Part shown: one piece after another, positions 1-8,000 of the stretch | Position numbering within the stretch: position 1 is the stretch's first letter | How the letters are laid out: every line of letters starts with the position of its first letter | Origin: an uncultured Christensenella sp. | GTDB lineage: Bacteria > Bacillota > Clostridia > Christensenellales > Borkfalkiaceae | Reading direction: 5' to 3' | Length of the DNA stretch: 24,446 nt | Assembly (NCBI GenBank): GCA_910578765.1 | Contig: CAJTRW010000027.1 | Coordinates: forward strand, 1 to 24,446 | Translations under genes and position numbers: made by a program | Notes under the pieces: generated by a model | Told to the model about the DNA's origin: nothing | Seen by the model: only the letters and a program-made list of their open reading frames with translations | The model's database searches: none

Positions 1-65
1 TTAATCCGTCCGAAAGTCAATGTACTTTTCGGATACTGTAATACGCGGTTGTTGTTGGTTTTTTG

Positions 66-172
66 TTATTCTGAACCCCTTTATGGGGTGAAGAATCTAA
101 ATATTAGATCCTTCGCTATCGCTTTGCGCCTTTTAATTTAATAGATGCTTCGCTTATGCTCAGCATGACAAT
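66..172. repeat. Hairpin-rich intergenic repeat, degenerate copy 1
   Basis: This begins like the better-preserved copy at 588-653. An ACCCC/GGGGT arm (75-79 with 85-89) is followed by an 11-bp arm with one mismatch (90-100 with 104-114, loop ATA). The right part (about 117-172) has diverged or recombined: the expected closing sequence is replaced by a stretch ending CTCAGCATGACAATAA. A further fragment resembling the repeat terminus lies near 199-216. Repeats of this look (TTCTGA...GAAGAATC) are scattered between genes in several gut bacteria; I cannot name a family. Confidence 0.6.
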
Positions 173-224
173 AAGGTGCGCAAACCTTCGAGTAAAGTCC
201 TCGGGCAGGATGACAGGTTGACTT

Positions 225-378
225 CTTGTAAAGCGCAGGCCGCACAGATAACAAATGCATAGGTAAAGTATTGAAATAAACACCCGAAGCTGTCAAAAAA
301 ATAGAAATGAATGCACTTGAATCAAAGCCGGAACGCAGCCAAATAATTTTAAAAACCGTCGCCGCAAATATTGTAGCA
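225..378. repeat. ~135-bp repeat, copy A
   Basis: The core unit runs 233-365. The left box GCGCAGGCCGCACAG is at 233-247, a middle box CACCCGAAGCTGT at 281-293, and the right box starts GCCGGAACGCAGCC at 327-340. It continues through an A/T-rich spacer to CCGTCGCCGC at 356-365. The right flank (366-378, AAATATTGTAGCA) matches copy B almost exactly. The core between boxes shows little similarity to copies B or C. ACAG of the left box can pair with CTGT of the middle box. No ORF or known RNA family was recognised. Confidence 0.75.
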
Positions 379-393
379 TAACGTTTTTAAACA

Positions 394-560
394 TTCAACC
401 GCATTTGTGAGTCGCAGGCCGCACAGCTTGTGTGGTGTACGCAAGTGAACTATACTTATGCCCCGCTGCCGACATATACCAGTTAATATAAGATTCCGCA
501 TTAAAGCCGGAACGCAGCCGAGTAATTTTAAAAAACCGTCGCCGCAAATATTTTAGCATA
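394..560. repeat. ~135-bp repeat, copy B
   Basis: The core unit is 411-545. Positions 401-428 are identical to 665-692 of copy C (28 nt). The right box begins GCCGGAACGCAGCC at 506-519 and ends CCGTCGCCGC at 536-545. The middle box seen in copies A and C is not recognisable here. The unit length (135 bp) equals that of copies A (133) and C (135), although the internal sequence differs. Same orientation as A, with only about 36 bp between the end of A and the start of B. Confidence 0.78.
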
Positions 561-587
561 AGTTTTGCGCTTTGTCATTCCTTGCAT

Positions 588-653
588 GTCATTCTGAACC
601 CCTTTACGGGGTGAAGAATCTAAAACAGATTCTTCGCGTTGCTCAGAATAACA
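588..653. repeat. Hairpin-rich intergenic repeat, intact copy 2 (junction fold)
   Basis: The complete 66-bp element can fold as a closed multi-arm junction. The outer stem ATTCTGA/TCAGAAT pairs 591-597 with 643-649. Arm 1 is ACCCC/GGGGT (598-602 with 608-612). Arm 2 is GAAGAATCT/AGATTCTTC (613-621 with 627-635, loop AAAAC). A tiny GC-GTT-GC arm lies at 636-642. It lies between copies B and C of the 135-bp repeat and accounts for most of the extra spacing there, as if inserted. A mobile or recombining repeat is likelier than a functional RNA. Confidence 0.75.
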
Positions 654-656
654 GTA

Positions 657-829
657 ATTCAAACGCATTTGTGAGTCGCAGGCCGCACAGCTAAAATTTT
701 ACAGGAACCGGCGCTGTAAAAAACGCCCGAAGCTGTAGAATAATGTCCGTAATCCGACCTGATATTATCGCCGGAACGCAGCCAAGTAAATTAAAAAAAC
801 CGTCGCCGCTTTTAATTATATCATGCGTT
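657..829. repeat. ~135-bp repeat, copy C
   Basis: The core unit is 675-809. The left box with its upstream extension (665-692) is identical to copy B. The middle box CGCCCGAAGCTGT is at 724-736 and the right box begins GCCGGAACGCAGCC at 770-783, ending CCGTCGCCGC at 800-809. ACAGC (687-691) can pair with GCTGT (732-736). The right flank (810-829) does not follow the AAATATT...AGCATA flank of A and B, so the repeat proper probably ends at about 809. Confidence 0.76.
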
Positions 830-870
830 CGCTTAATTTGTCATTCCGCTAAATGAAATAATATAAAAAA

Positions 871-916
871 GCCGTTTATCACATTTTTTAACGGATTAAT
901 CTTTCCGTAAAACGGC
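871..916. other. Nested inverted repeats
   Basis: GCCGTTT (871-877) pairs with AAACGGC (910-916). Inside, ACGGA (891-895) pairs with TCCGT (904-908). An alternative pairing of CCGTT (872-876) with AACGG (890-894) excludes the first. It lies upstream of the promoter at 997, so it should not be in the downstream mRNA. It could be a 3' structure for transcription entering from the left or a protein-binding region. There is no T-tract typical of an intrinsic terminator. Confidence 0.4.
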
Positions 917-972
917 GGGGATATTTATTATTATATGCAGGACATGCATATGAAATATTTGTCAAAAAAATT

Positions 973-992
973 TTTTGGAAACGTTTCCAAAA
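973..992. promoter_or_regulatory. 20-bp palindromic operator (LacI-type / cre-like)
   Basis: TTTTGGAAACGTTTCCAAAA is a perfect inverted repeat centred on CpG, ending 4 bp before the -35 hexamer of the following promoter. It satisfies the CcpA cre consensus WTGNAANCGNWNNCAW over its central 16 bp. It also has the shape of operators of local LacI-family regulators, whose hinge helix intercalates at a central CG. The LacI protein at 8581-9552 carries a compatible hinge (PNKMAAKL). The sequence alone does not decide between CcpA and the local LacI. No second copy was found in the other gaps. Confidence 0.8.
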
Positions 993-996
993 TTGG

Positions 997-1025
997 TTGC
1001 AATTTGTAATTTCAAGTAGTATAAT
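997..1025 (+). promoter_or_regulatory. Sigma-A-type promoter of the fructan operon
   Basis: The -35 is TTGCAA (997-1002), the spacer is 17 bp, and the -10 is a perfect TATAAT (1020-1025). Transcription would start near 1032, giving a leader of about 50 nt that ends in a GGGGG ribosome-binding site (1073-1077) before the ATG at 1082. The leader holds a weak A/T hairpin (1031-1037 with 1059-1065). The same hexamer pair and spacing recur at 22272-22300. Confidence 0.8.
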
Positions 1026-1081
1026 ACAAAAAAGAAAGAATTTCACAAAAAATTTTAGTTTCTTTCATTAATGGGGGTCGC

Positions 1082-2728
1082 ATGGCAGGTCTGTCGTTAA
1101 AGCACATTTATAAAATTTATCCGGGCAAAGAAACTTCCAAGAAAAAGCTGTTCCGTAAGGGTAAGGAGGACGACGGCAAGCGTTCGGGCGATTTTGTTGC
1201 CGTGAAGGATTTCAATATGGAAATTCAGGACGGCGAGTTTATAGTATTTGTCGGACCCTCGGGCTGCGGAAAGTCTACTACGCTGAGAATGATTGCGGGA
1301 CTTGAAGAAATTACCGGAGGAGAGCTTTTTATCGGCGACAACCTTGTAAACGACGTCGACGCGAAGGACAGGGACATAGCTATGGTTTTCCAAAGCTATG
1401 CGCTTTATCCGCATATGACTTCCTATCAGAATATAGCGTTCGGCTTAAAAATAAGGAAAATCCCCGTAGAAAAGAAAACGGAAAACGGTGAACCCGTATT
1501 AGAGATAGACAATAAAAAGGTACGCGAGCTTAAAAGCAAGCTTAAAACGGTTTGCGGAGATTTGCGCTATGCCGAGGACGGAGAGGTAAGACTTTACTTC
1601 AAAAAATACATAGACGAGTGCAAGACGGCGGTCAAAGAGCTTAAATCTGACAAGGCTAATGCCGACGCGCAGAAAATCCGCGATATGCAGGAGCGTTTAA
1701 CTGCGCTTAAAAACGCGCAGAAAAACATAATAGCCGCCATGCATACGGGCGAGGCGGAAAAGCTTGAAGAAGCCAAGGCAACTGCGCGGGAGCTGGGCGT
1801 AAACGCCGACGAAATACCCGACAGCGAGGTAAAGATCGGTCTAAGACAGCGCAAAGCAAAAATCGAAAGCGACCTCGCTTATTATTCTTCCACGCCCGTC
1901 CAGGCATACACCTATAAGCACATGCCGAAGGAAGTAATAGACGAAAAGGTAAAATGGGCGGCGGAAATACTGGGTATAACCGAGCTTTTGGACGTTAAGC
2001 CTTCGGAAATGTCGGGCGGTCAGCGTCAGAGGATTGCTTTGGGCAGGGCGATGGTGCGCGGACCCAAGGTGTTCCTTTTGGACGAACCTTTATCCAACCT
2101 TGACGCGAAGCTGCGTACGACAATGCGCTCCGAGATAGTAAAGCTTCACAACCAGCTAAAAACAACGTTCATTTACGTTACGCACGACCAGATAGAAGCT
2201 ATGACGATGGGTACGAGAATAGTCGTCATGAAGCTAGGCGTAATTCAACAGATAGATACCCCCACCAACCTTTTCGACTATCCCGAAAACAAGTTTGTCG
2301 CAGGGTTTATCGGCACGCCGCAGATGAATTTCTTCGACGTTACGGTTAAAAAGGCGGGTTCCAAATTGGAAACGACCTTTGCAAACGGACAGAAAATTTC
2401 ATATTCTCTTTCCAAATTGCGGACAATAGATAAAAAGTATTTGGACGGAGAGGAGCATGAACTGACTTTGGGCGTGCGCGGCGAAAATATTTCCGTCAAG
2501 AAGGACGGACTTGACGCAACCGTGACCATTAAGGAAGTTTTGGGCAACACAACTCAGCTTTTCATTAAAATAGACGGGGACGACAAGGATTACATAGTAT
2601 GCGTGCCCGACCGCAACGATATGCAGCCTTCAGACGCGGTCAAAATAAGCTTTGACGAAAAGCATATTCATCTTTTCGATAAGCAAACCGAGCTTTCGGT
2701 TATGAGCAGAGCAATCGGCAATAAATAG
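1082..2728 (+). CDS. ABC sugar importer ATPase, MsmK/UgpC type, with large insertion
   Basis: Cytoplasmic ATPase that would energise the permease pair at 11052-12951. Walker A GPSGCGKST is at residues 58-66, the Q-loop Gln at 104, the signature SGGQRQR at 311-317, Walker B VFLLDEP at 330-336, the D-loop SNLDAKL at 338-344 and the switch His at 368. A TOBE/MOP-type regulatory region follows from about 410. Family members are usually about 360-380 aa; this one is 548. Most of the excess is one insertion of roughly 150 residues (about 130-280) between NIAFGLKIRKIP and the helix leading to the signature motif. It is rich in K, E, A and D and probably helical. A smaller lysine-rich insertion lies at about 16-37. 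The ATPase motifs are all intact, so it is probably active. First gene of the operon; the next starts 14 bp downstream. Exact substrate is inferred from neighbours only. Confidence 0.93.
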   Translation: MAGLSLKHIYKIYPGKETSKKKLFRKGKEDDGKRSGDFVAVKDFNMEIQDGEFIVFVGPSGCGKSTTLRMIAGLEEITGGELFIGDNLVNDVDAKDRDIAMVFQSYALYPHMTSYQNIAFGLKIRKIPVEKKTENGEPVLEIDNKKVRELKSKLKTVCGDLRYAEDGEVRLYFKKYIDECKTAVKELKSDKANADAQKIRDMQERLTALKNAQKNIIAAMHTGEAEKLEEAKATARELGVNADEIPDSEVKIGLRQRKAKIESDLAYYSSTPVQAYTYKHMPKEVIDEKVKWAAEILGITELLDVKPSEMSGGQRQRIALGRAMVRGPKVFLLDEPLSNLDAKLRTTMRSEIVKLHNQLKTTFIYVTHDQIEAMTMGTRIVVMKLGVIQQIDTPTNLFDYPENKFVAGFIGTPQMNFFDVTVKKAGSKLETTFANGQKISYSLSKLRTIDKKYLDGEEHELTLGVRGENISVKKDGLDATVTIKEVLGNTTQLFIKIDGDDKDYIVCVPDRNDMQPSDAVKISFDEKHIHLFDKQTELSVMSRAIGNK

Positions 2729-2742
2729 CGGACGGAAAACTT

Positions 2743-4032
2743 ATGGATTGGTTGAAGTTTATAGGACTGAGCTTTTTTTCGGATAAAGTTGCGAAAAGCG
2801 CCGTTAAAAGAAATTATTTCAACGTCGCGCTCGGTTTTATATTGACGCTCGTATTTATGTTCTGCGGGCTTATCGCCGCAGACATTCTGCCGTTTAAGAC
2901 ACATTATTCCTCGGCGGACCGGTTCAGGCAGTTTCTGTACAACGCGTTTTCCGACGGACCGAACGCAGTGCCTTTGACGGTTTCGGACGGAAACATTGTT
3001 ACGGATAAGCTCGTCGATACGTTCGGCGAAGACGGCGACGCCGCAGTTTACGCCGTAAACGGATATAACCTGATAATCGACACCCGCCCCGCGGACGCGT
3101 TCGACGATTTCAACGCTTACTGCGTATTGAAAGACGGAACGAAAATCGACTATGAAGATTTCAAAAATCGCGACGACGCGGAAAATTTGAATTACACGTT
3201 TGAAATAGAGTACACAAAGAACGAGCTTATTCTTACGCCCGAGCTTACCGAAAAGCACGAGCGGTATCTGGAAAGCTTGACCGACGACGAAAAAATTTCC
3301 TTGCAGTATAAGGAAATAAAAAATTCCCAAGCTCTTTCAAAGGAAGAATACGCGCGCGCCGTATATAAGCTTTACGTCAAAGCTTATTATCCCGACCTGA
3401 AAAAATACGAAAGCTCGGGCTCGGCGCCGATGCTCAGAAATTATTATTACAACAATTACGTAAAGAACGGAACGCAAAACTATTTTATTTTGTTCGGCGA
3501 TACTTACACAGGCGCGTTCAAGACGAATTCGGGACTCAACGTTCAATTCTACGGCTACTTTGCGAAATGCGCCGACGGAACGGTGACGCCTACGGCCAAG
3601 GGCGTGGATAACTTTATTTTAAACGCCTTTGACGGCACGGTCGGCATGAGCGTGTATATGTATCTGATGAATATTATAAGGTTTATACCTTATATCGCCT
3701 TAATGCCGCTTATACTGGCGCTGTTGCTGTTCTGCATAACTCGGCTTATTAAATCGGACTGCTGTAAAGGCTTCGGCGCGGGTCTAAAAATAACGGGCTC
3801 GTTCATGTGGTTTTCCGCACTGATTGCCGGTTTTTGCACCTTTATTTGCGGTTACTTCACGCCGAGAAACTTATTGTTTACCGTCGCGCTTATTCTACAA
3901 TTCGGAGTGTTGGCGGTAAGGACGGCGGAATTTTTGATAAGGGAAGGAATATACGTGAAAAAAGCTCCGCCCGCGGCGGAGAATAGCGTGCCGGAAACGG
4001 CGGAGGTAAATAATGATACTGTGCGCGGGTGA
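2743..4032 (+). CDS. Unrecognised integral membrane protein with large extracytoplasmic domain
   Basis: A 429-aa protein I cannot assign. One hydrophobic segment lies near the N terminus (about 28-48). A long polar region follows (about 50-300), rich in Tyr, Asp and Asn and presumably outside the membrane. Three further segments lie at about 310-332, 350-371 and 376-398, then a short charged, Pro/Ala-rich tail. This N-TM, outside domain, C-terminal TM cluster recalls the layout of DUF1189/MalA-like proteins found in maltose operons of Firmicutes, but no motif supports homology. It lies between the transporter ATPase and the fructokinase. Its last 20 nt overlap the kinase start, so it is probably translationally coupled and belongs to the same system. 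A transporter accessory or sensor role is a guess. Confidence 0.85.
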   Translation: MDWLKFIGLSFFSDKVAKSAVKRNYFNVALGFILTLVFMFCGLIAADILPFKTHYSSADRFRQFLYNAFSDGPNAVPLTVSDGNIVTDKLVDTFGEDGDAAVYAVNGYNLIIDTRPADAFDDFNAYCVLKDGTKIDYEDFKNRDDAENLNYTFEIEYTKNELILTPELTEKHERYLESLTDDEKISLQYKEIKNSQALSKEEYARAVYKLYVKAYYPDLKKYESSGSAPMLRNYYYNNYVKNGTQNYFILFGDTYTGAFKTNSGLNVQFYGYFAKCADGTVTPTAKGVDNFILNAFDGTVGMSVYMYLMNIIRFIPYIALMPLILALLLFCITRLIKSDCCKGFGAGLKITGSFMWFSALIAGFCTFICGYFTPRNLLFTVALILQFGVLAVRTAEFLIREGIYVKKAPPAAENSVPETAEVNNDTVRG

Positions 4033-4924
4033 AATACTTGCGGATATGATAGGCGCGGAAAGGGACGGCGTTTTCGTCTATGAAAGAAAGGCGGGCGGCG
4101 CTCCGTTCAACGTAGCTTGCGCCGTAAAAAAATTCGGCGTCAAAAGCGCGTTTGCCGGCAGCGTCGGCGACGATATCATAGGCGGCTTTTTAAAAGATTT
4201 CGTAAAGTCGGTAAAGCTTGACGGACTTTGCCTTGAAAGCGACGCGCAAAGAAACACGACGCTTGCTTTCGTTCAGCTTGACCGTCACGGGGAGCGCTCT
4301 TTCTGCTTTTACCGCAAAAATACGGCGGATTACCGCATGCCTGAAATTCCCGACGGGCTTTTCGACAGTGCGGATATAGTACATATAGGCTCTTTAATGC
4401 TCTCTGAGGACGAGGGGGCGGTGTATGCGGCGCGGCTTGCTAAAAGGGCTAGCTCGGCAGGCAAAACGGTCAGCTTCGACGTGAATTTCCGTACGGATAT
4501 TTTCAAGGATAAGGAAAGCGCCGTAAGCCGCTACAAAACAATGCTCGAAGCCGCGGATATAGTAAAATTTTCCGAGGACGAAGTGGAGATTTTCGGTCAA
4601 GACTACATTGACGGCCGGCTTAAAGAAAAGCTTGTTTGCATAACGTTCGGCGGCAACGGCAGCGAGTGGCGTTATCTCGGCAGGCGCAACGCGGTGCCCT
4701 CCGTAAAGGTAAAGCCCGTAGACACGACGGGCGCGGGAGACGCGTTCTATGCGGGCGTGCTTTCGCGGCTGGACGGGTTGCAAAAAAGCGAATGGACGGA
4801 CGGGGTATTGAATCACGCGCTGAAATTCGGTAACGTCTGCGGCGCGTTGAACACATTGGGCAGGGGCGCGATAGACAGCCTTCCGGACCTCGGAATGATA
4901 CAGAAGACATTAAACGGCATTTAA
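4013..4924 (+). CDS. PfkB-family sugar kinase, probable fructokinase
   Basis: Would phosphorylate cytosolic fructose (to fructose 6-phosphate) released by the GH32 enzymes. The N-terminal PfkB signature begins AGGAPFNVACAVKKFG at residues 27-42. The C-terminal signature is DTTGAGDAF at 237-245 with Asp243 as catalytic base. Length (303 aa) is normal for the family. The ATG at 4013 follows GGAGG (4002-4006) and overlaps the end of the preceding gene by 20 nt. The AGGAPFN form of the first motif and the surrounding fructan genes favour fructose over ribose or 2-keto-3-deoxygluconate. A hairpin follows at 4940-4971. Confidence 0.92.
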   Translation: MILCAGEILADMIGAERDGVFVYERKAGGAPFNVACAVKKFGVKSAFAGSVGDDIIGGFLKDFVKSVKLDGLCLESDAQRNTTLAFVQLDRHGERSFCFYRKNTADYRMPEIPDGLFDSADIVHIGSLMLSEDEGAVYAARLAKRASSAGKTVSFDVNFRTDIFKDKESAVSRYKTMLEAADIVKFSEDEVEIFGQDYIDGRLKEKLVCITFGGNGSEWRYLGRRNAVPSVKVKPVDTTGAGDAFYAGVLSRLDGLQKSEWTDGVLNHALKFGNVCGALNTLGRGAIDSLPDLGMIQKTLNGI

Positions 4925-4939
4925 ATTTTTCTCCTTTAT

Positions 4940-4971
4940 GGGAGCCGCAAGCGTTTTTTCGCGCGGTTCCC
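4940..4971 (+). other. Hairpin between kinase and GH32 genes
   Basis: GGGAGCCGC (4940-4948) pairs with GCGGTTCCC (4963-4971; one G-T pair). The loop itself can form GCG/CGC around TTTTTT. No T-run follows the stem, so it is not a standard intrinsic terminator. It may be an mRNA-processing or stability element in the 103-nt gap. Confidence 0.5.
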
Positions 4972-4985
4972 GACAAAACATGACG

Positions 4986-4999
4986 CGGCGTTAACGCCG
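4986..4999. promoter_or_regulatory. 14-bp palindrome upstream of anchored GH32 gene
   Basis: CGGCGTTAACGCCG is a perfect palindrome 28 bp before the GH32 start codon. It may be a binding site or only a small hairpin. It differs from the 973-992 operator, and no convincing promoter surrounds it. Confidence 0.3.
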
Positions 5000-5027
5000 T
5001 TAAATATAAAACAGGTGAGGGTGTAAA

Positions 5028-8000
5028 ATGAAAACAGGGTTATTGAAAAAGTGTATTCTTGCAGTGCTTGCGGCGGCTGCGGCGGTATGCGCGGCGCTCG
5101 CGTTTATACCCTTCGGTAAGACGGCGCGCGCCGAGGGAATAACGCTTGAAAGCACCGGCGACAGCTTCAATTTATCGGGCGCGGAATACGGCGCACAGGA
5201 TAAATTCGTTTATTCCGCAACGGCAACCTTTGAAAAGGGCAACGCGGCGGGACTGGTTTTCGGCGCTGAGGAAGGCGGACATTACTGGGTGTTCAACGTT
5301 GACAGAAGCGCGAACACCGTAAAGCTGATGTACTTTTCCGAGGGAAACGAAACCAAGGTTTTAAAGGAAGATTACTTTATCGGCAACGATAAGATGACCG
5401 AGGGCGAAAAGGCGATGGTCAACCCCAAAGTTGCCAAGATAGAAAAAGTAAATATAAAAATAATAATTACTCCGGAAGCGGGCGCGGTTTACGGCGAGTT
5501 CTACGCCGACAACATCCGCCGCTTCGCCTTCGACGAAGCGGGCGCCGACGTAAAAACCGACCTTAATTCTCTTGCGGACGGACTGACTTATGCGGGCGGA
5601 GCTACGGGCTTCAACTGCTTCAACGCCAAGGTTGTTTTCGGCGATGTGTATTCCGCGGCAAGCGATTACTCTTACTACACCGAAACTTACCGCCAGCAGT
5701 ACCATTTTTCGCAGTATGCGCACTGGAACAACGACCCTAACGGTCTTGTGTATTACAACGGATATTATCATATTTATTACCAGCACAACCCTTACGGCAA
5801 CGTATGGGGGGATATGTACTGGGGACACGCGCGCAGTAAAGACCTTGTGCATTGGGAGCATCTTCCCATAGCGCTTTTCCCCGATAAGGAAAGCGATTTC
5901 GCGGGCAGGGGCGACGGCTATATGTGGTCGGGTTCCGCCATGGTTTACCACAGCGGTATGAGCGCGGACATAGACTCTCAAAACTGGTTTGCAAACGGCG
6001 GCGGCGACGGGCTTCTGGGCTTTTACACCCGCGACGGGAAAAGACAGGACCAGGTAATTATGTCCAGCGACGACGGCGGAATTACCTGGACTAAAAGAAA
6101 GCTTATCGAACAGGAAATTAATATAAATACGGGCAAGAAAGAGTCCAACCGCGACCCCAAGGTTTTCCCCGTATTGAAAAGCGGTTCTTCCGTAACCCTT
6201 TGGGGTATGGCACTGACGGGAATGGAGACGAACGACGTCTGGTTTTTGAAGTCTTCAAACCTTCTTGACTGGACGTACGCGGGCGGCTTTAAAAGCTACC
6301 GCCCCGAATGTCCCGACGTTGTAACCCTCAACGCGGACGACGGCAGAGAATTGACCGTTATGACCTTTACGGCAAGGCAGTATCTGGTCGGCACGATAGG
6401 TTACGATTCTTCAAGCGGTCACATAACTTTTAACGATACGAACGGCAACGATGTAAGCGCGTTGGAAATGGAAGAAATTCCTTTCAAAACAATGGATTTC
6501 GGACCCGACAGCTACGCGACGCAGTCTTTTTATATCGACGATAACAACAGCGAATATTTCGGCAAGACGGTCGGTTTAAGCTGGTTCAGCGGCGTTCCCG
6601 GCAACGCGCTTTCCGTAGACAGCGGCGCACTTGCGGCGGCAAGAAAAACCTGGAACGGCGGCGGAATGACAATCCCCGTGGAATACGGACTTGTAAACGA
6701 CGGCGGGGAATATATCCTTACCCAGACGCCCGTTGTAAAGACCGCAAACGGATTTAAAAATATAAAGACGCAAATTTTATCCGTTACGGACGCGGCTGTG
6801 ACGGCAAACGGCGAAAATATTTTAAGCGGAATAAGCGCGCGTACGTTCGAGCTGGAAGCGGAAATTCAAAATCCGGACGGCGCGGCGGTGTGTTTCAGAA
6901 TTAATTCCGACGGAAACGAATATACGGAAATCGGCTGGAATCCGACAGACGGCTACTATGTCGACCGTACCCGTTCGGGCGCGGGCGGCATGACGCTCGG
7001 CAATTACCGTAATAAATTTTCCTCGCATAAAGGGGAGGCGGGCACGCAGTCCTTCTACATTCTTTCCGACAACGGCAGCGTTGAAGTATACTGCGGAGAT
7101 TTTAAAGTTCCGTTTTATGTGCTTACGTTCGCGTCGCCCTACGCCCTCGGAGCCGAGTTTATTTCGGACGGCAGCGTTACGGCAAGCGTAAATATAAATA
7201 AAATAGCTTCCGCATGGAGAGATCCCTCCGTGACGGGCTCGGTAATTAATACGGACTTCGACGAGTTGCTTCTCGATACGAAGCTTACAACCTCGCAAGA
7301 AATATCCGCATACGCGCCCTACGGCGGAGAGATTAATTGGAGAGTTAAAGACGGCTCTGCGGTTGCGGTTGAAAAAACCGGGCGCGGCGCAAAAATAACC
7401 GCCGTGTCCGCAGGTTCGGCAAATATAGAAGTTTCCTGCGGGGACGCGGTTAAGGTTATACCCGTTACCGTAACGTCAGGCACGCCCGACAGCGATTTAA
7501 GCTTTACGGCGCAGGGCGTCCGTTCGGGCAACTGGTACATGACCTCCGACGGTATAATGGGCGTTCAACCCTCCGGCGACGGTTTTATCTTCACCGAGGA
7601 AAGCGCAGGCGATTTCACTCTTTCGGCTCAGTTCACGCTTTCGGGCGCGGCAGCGGCGTTAGTGTTCCGCGCCGACGTTGATTTAAATAATTACCTTGTA
7701 CTCACCTACGACAAAAACGCGCCGATTGTAAAACTTTGGTCGCCTTCCGTAGTGGGAAATATCGGCGAAAAAGCCGTCGCAAAGACCGACGAAATTTTGC
7801 TTAAAGTCATCGTCGAGGGTAATAATATAACGGTTTACTTCAACGGCGAACACGCGTTTGACTGCATTGTTCCCGAGGGCATACCCGCGGAAGGGCGGTT
7901 CGGACTGAACGTCTGTGCGGGCACTGCGGTTTTCAAATCCGTTGCGCTGTTACAAAGCGAATATGTTTACTCGGGCGGTAATCTTACCGTCGCGGGAGAA

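Noticed and set aside
5..34. Small hairpin TCCGAAA/TTTCGGA at the left edge (9-15 with 27-33)
   Set aside because: Only 7 bp with an 11-nt loop and no adjacent gene or T-tract directly after it; could be chance or the end of a gene outside the window.
588..653. Possible tRNA gene because of a cloverleaf-like fold
   Set aside because: No acceptor/T-arm consensus (GGTTCRA), no anticodon arm of proper size, and a second degenerate copy behaves as a repeat.
225..829. Possible CRISPR array
   Set aside because: Units are ~135 bp with two separated boxes, only three copies, unequal spacing, and no short identical repeats with uniform spacers or cas genes.
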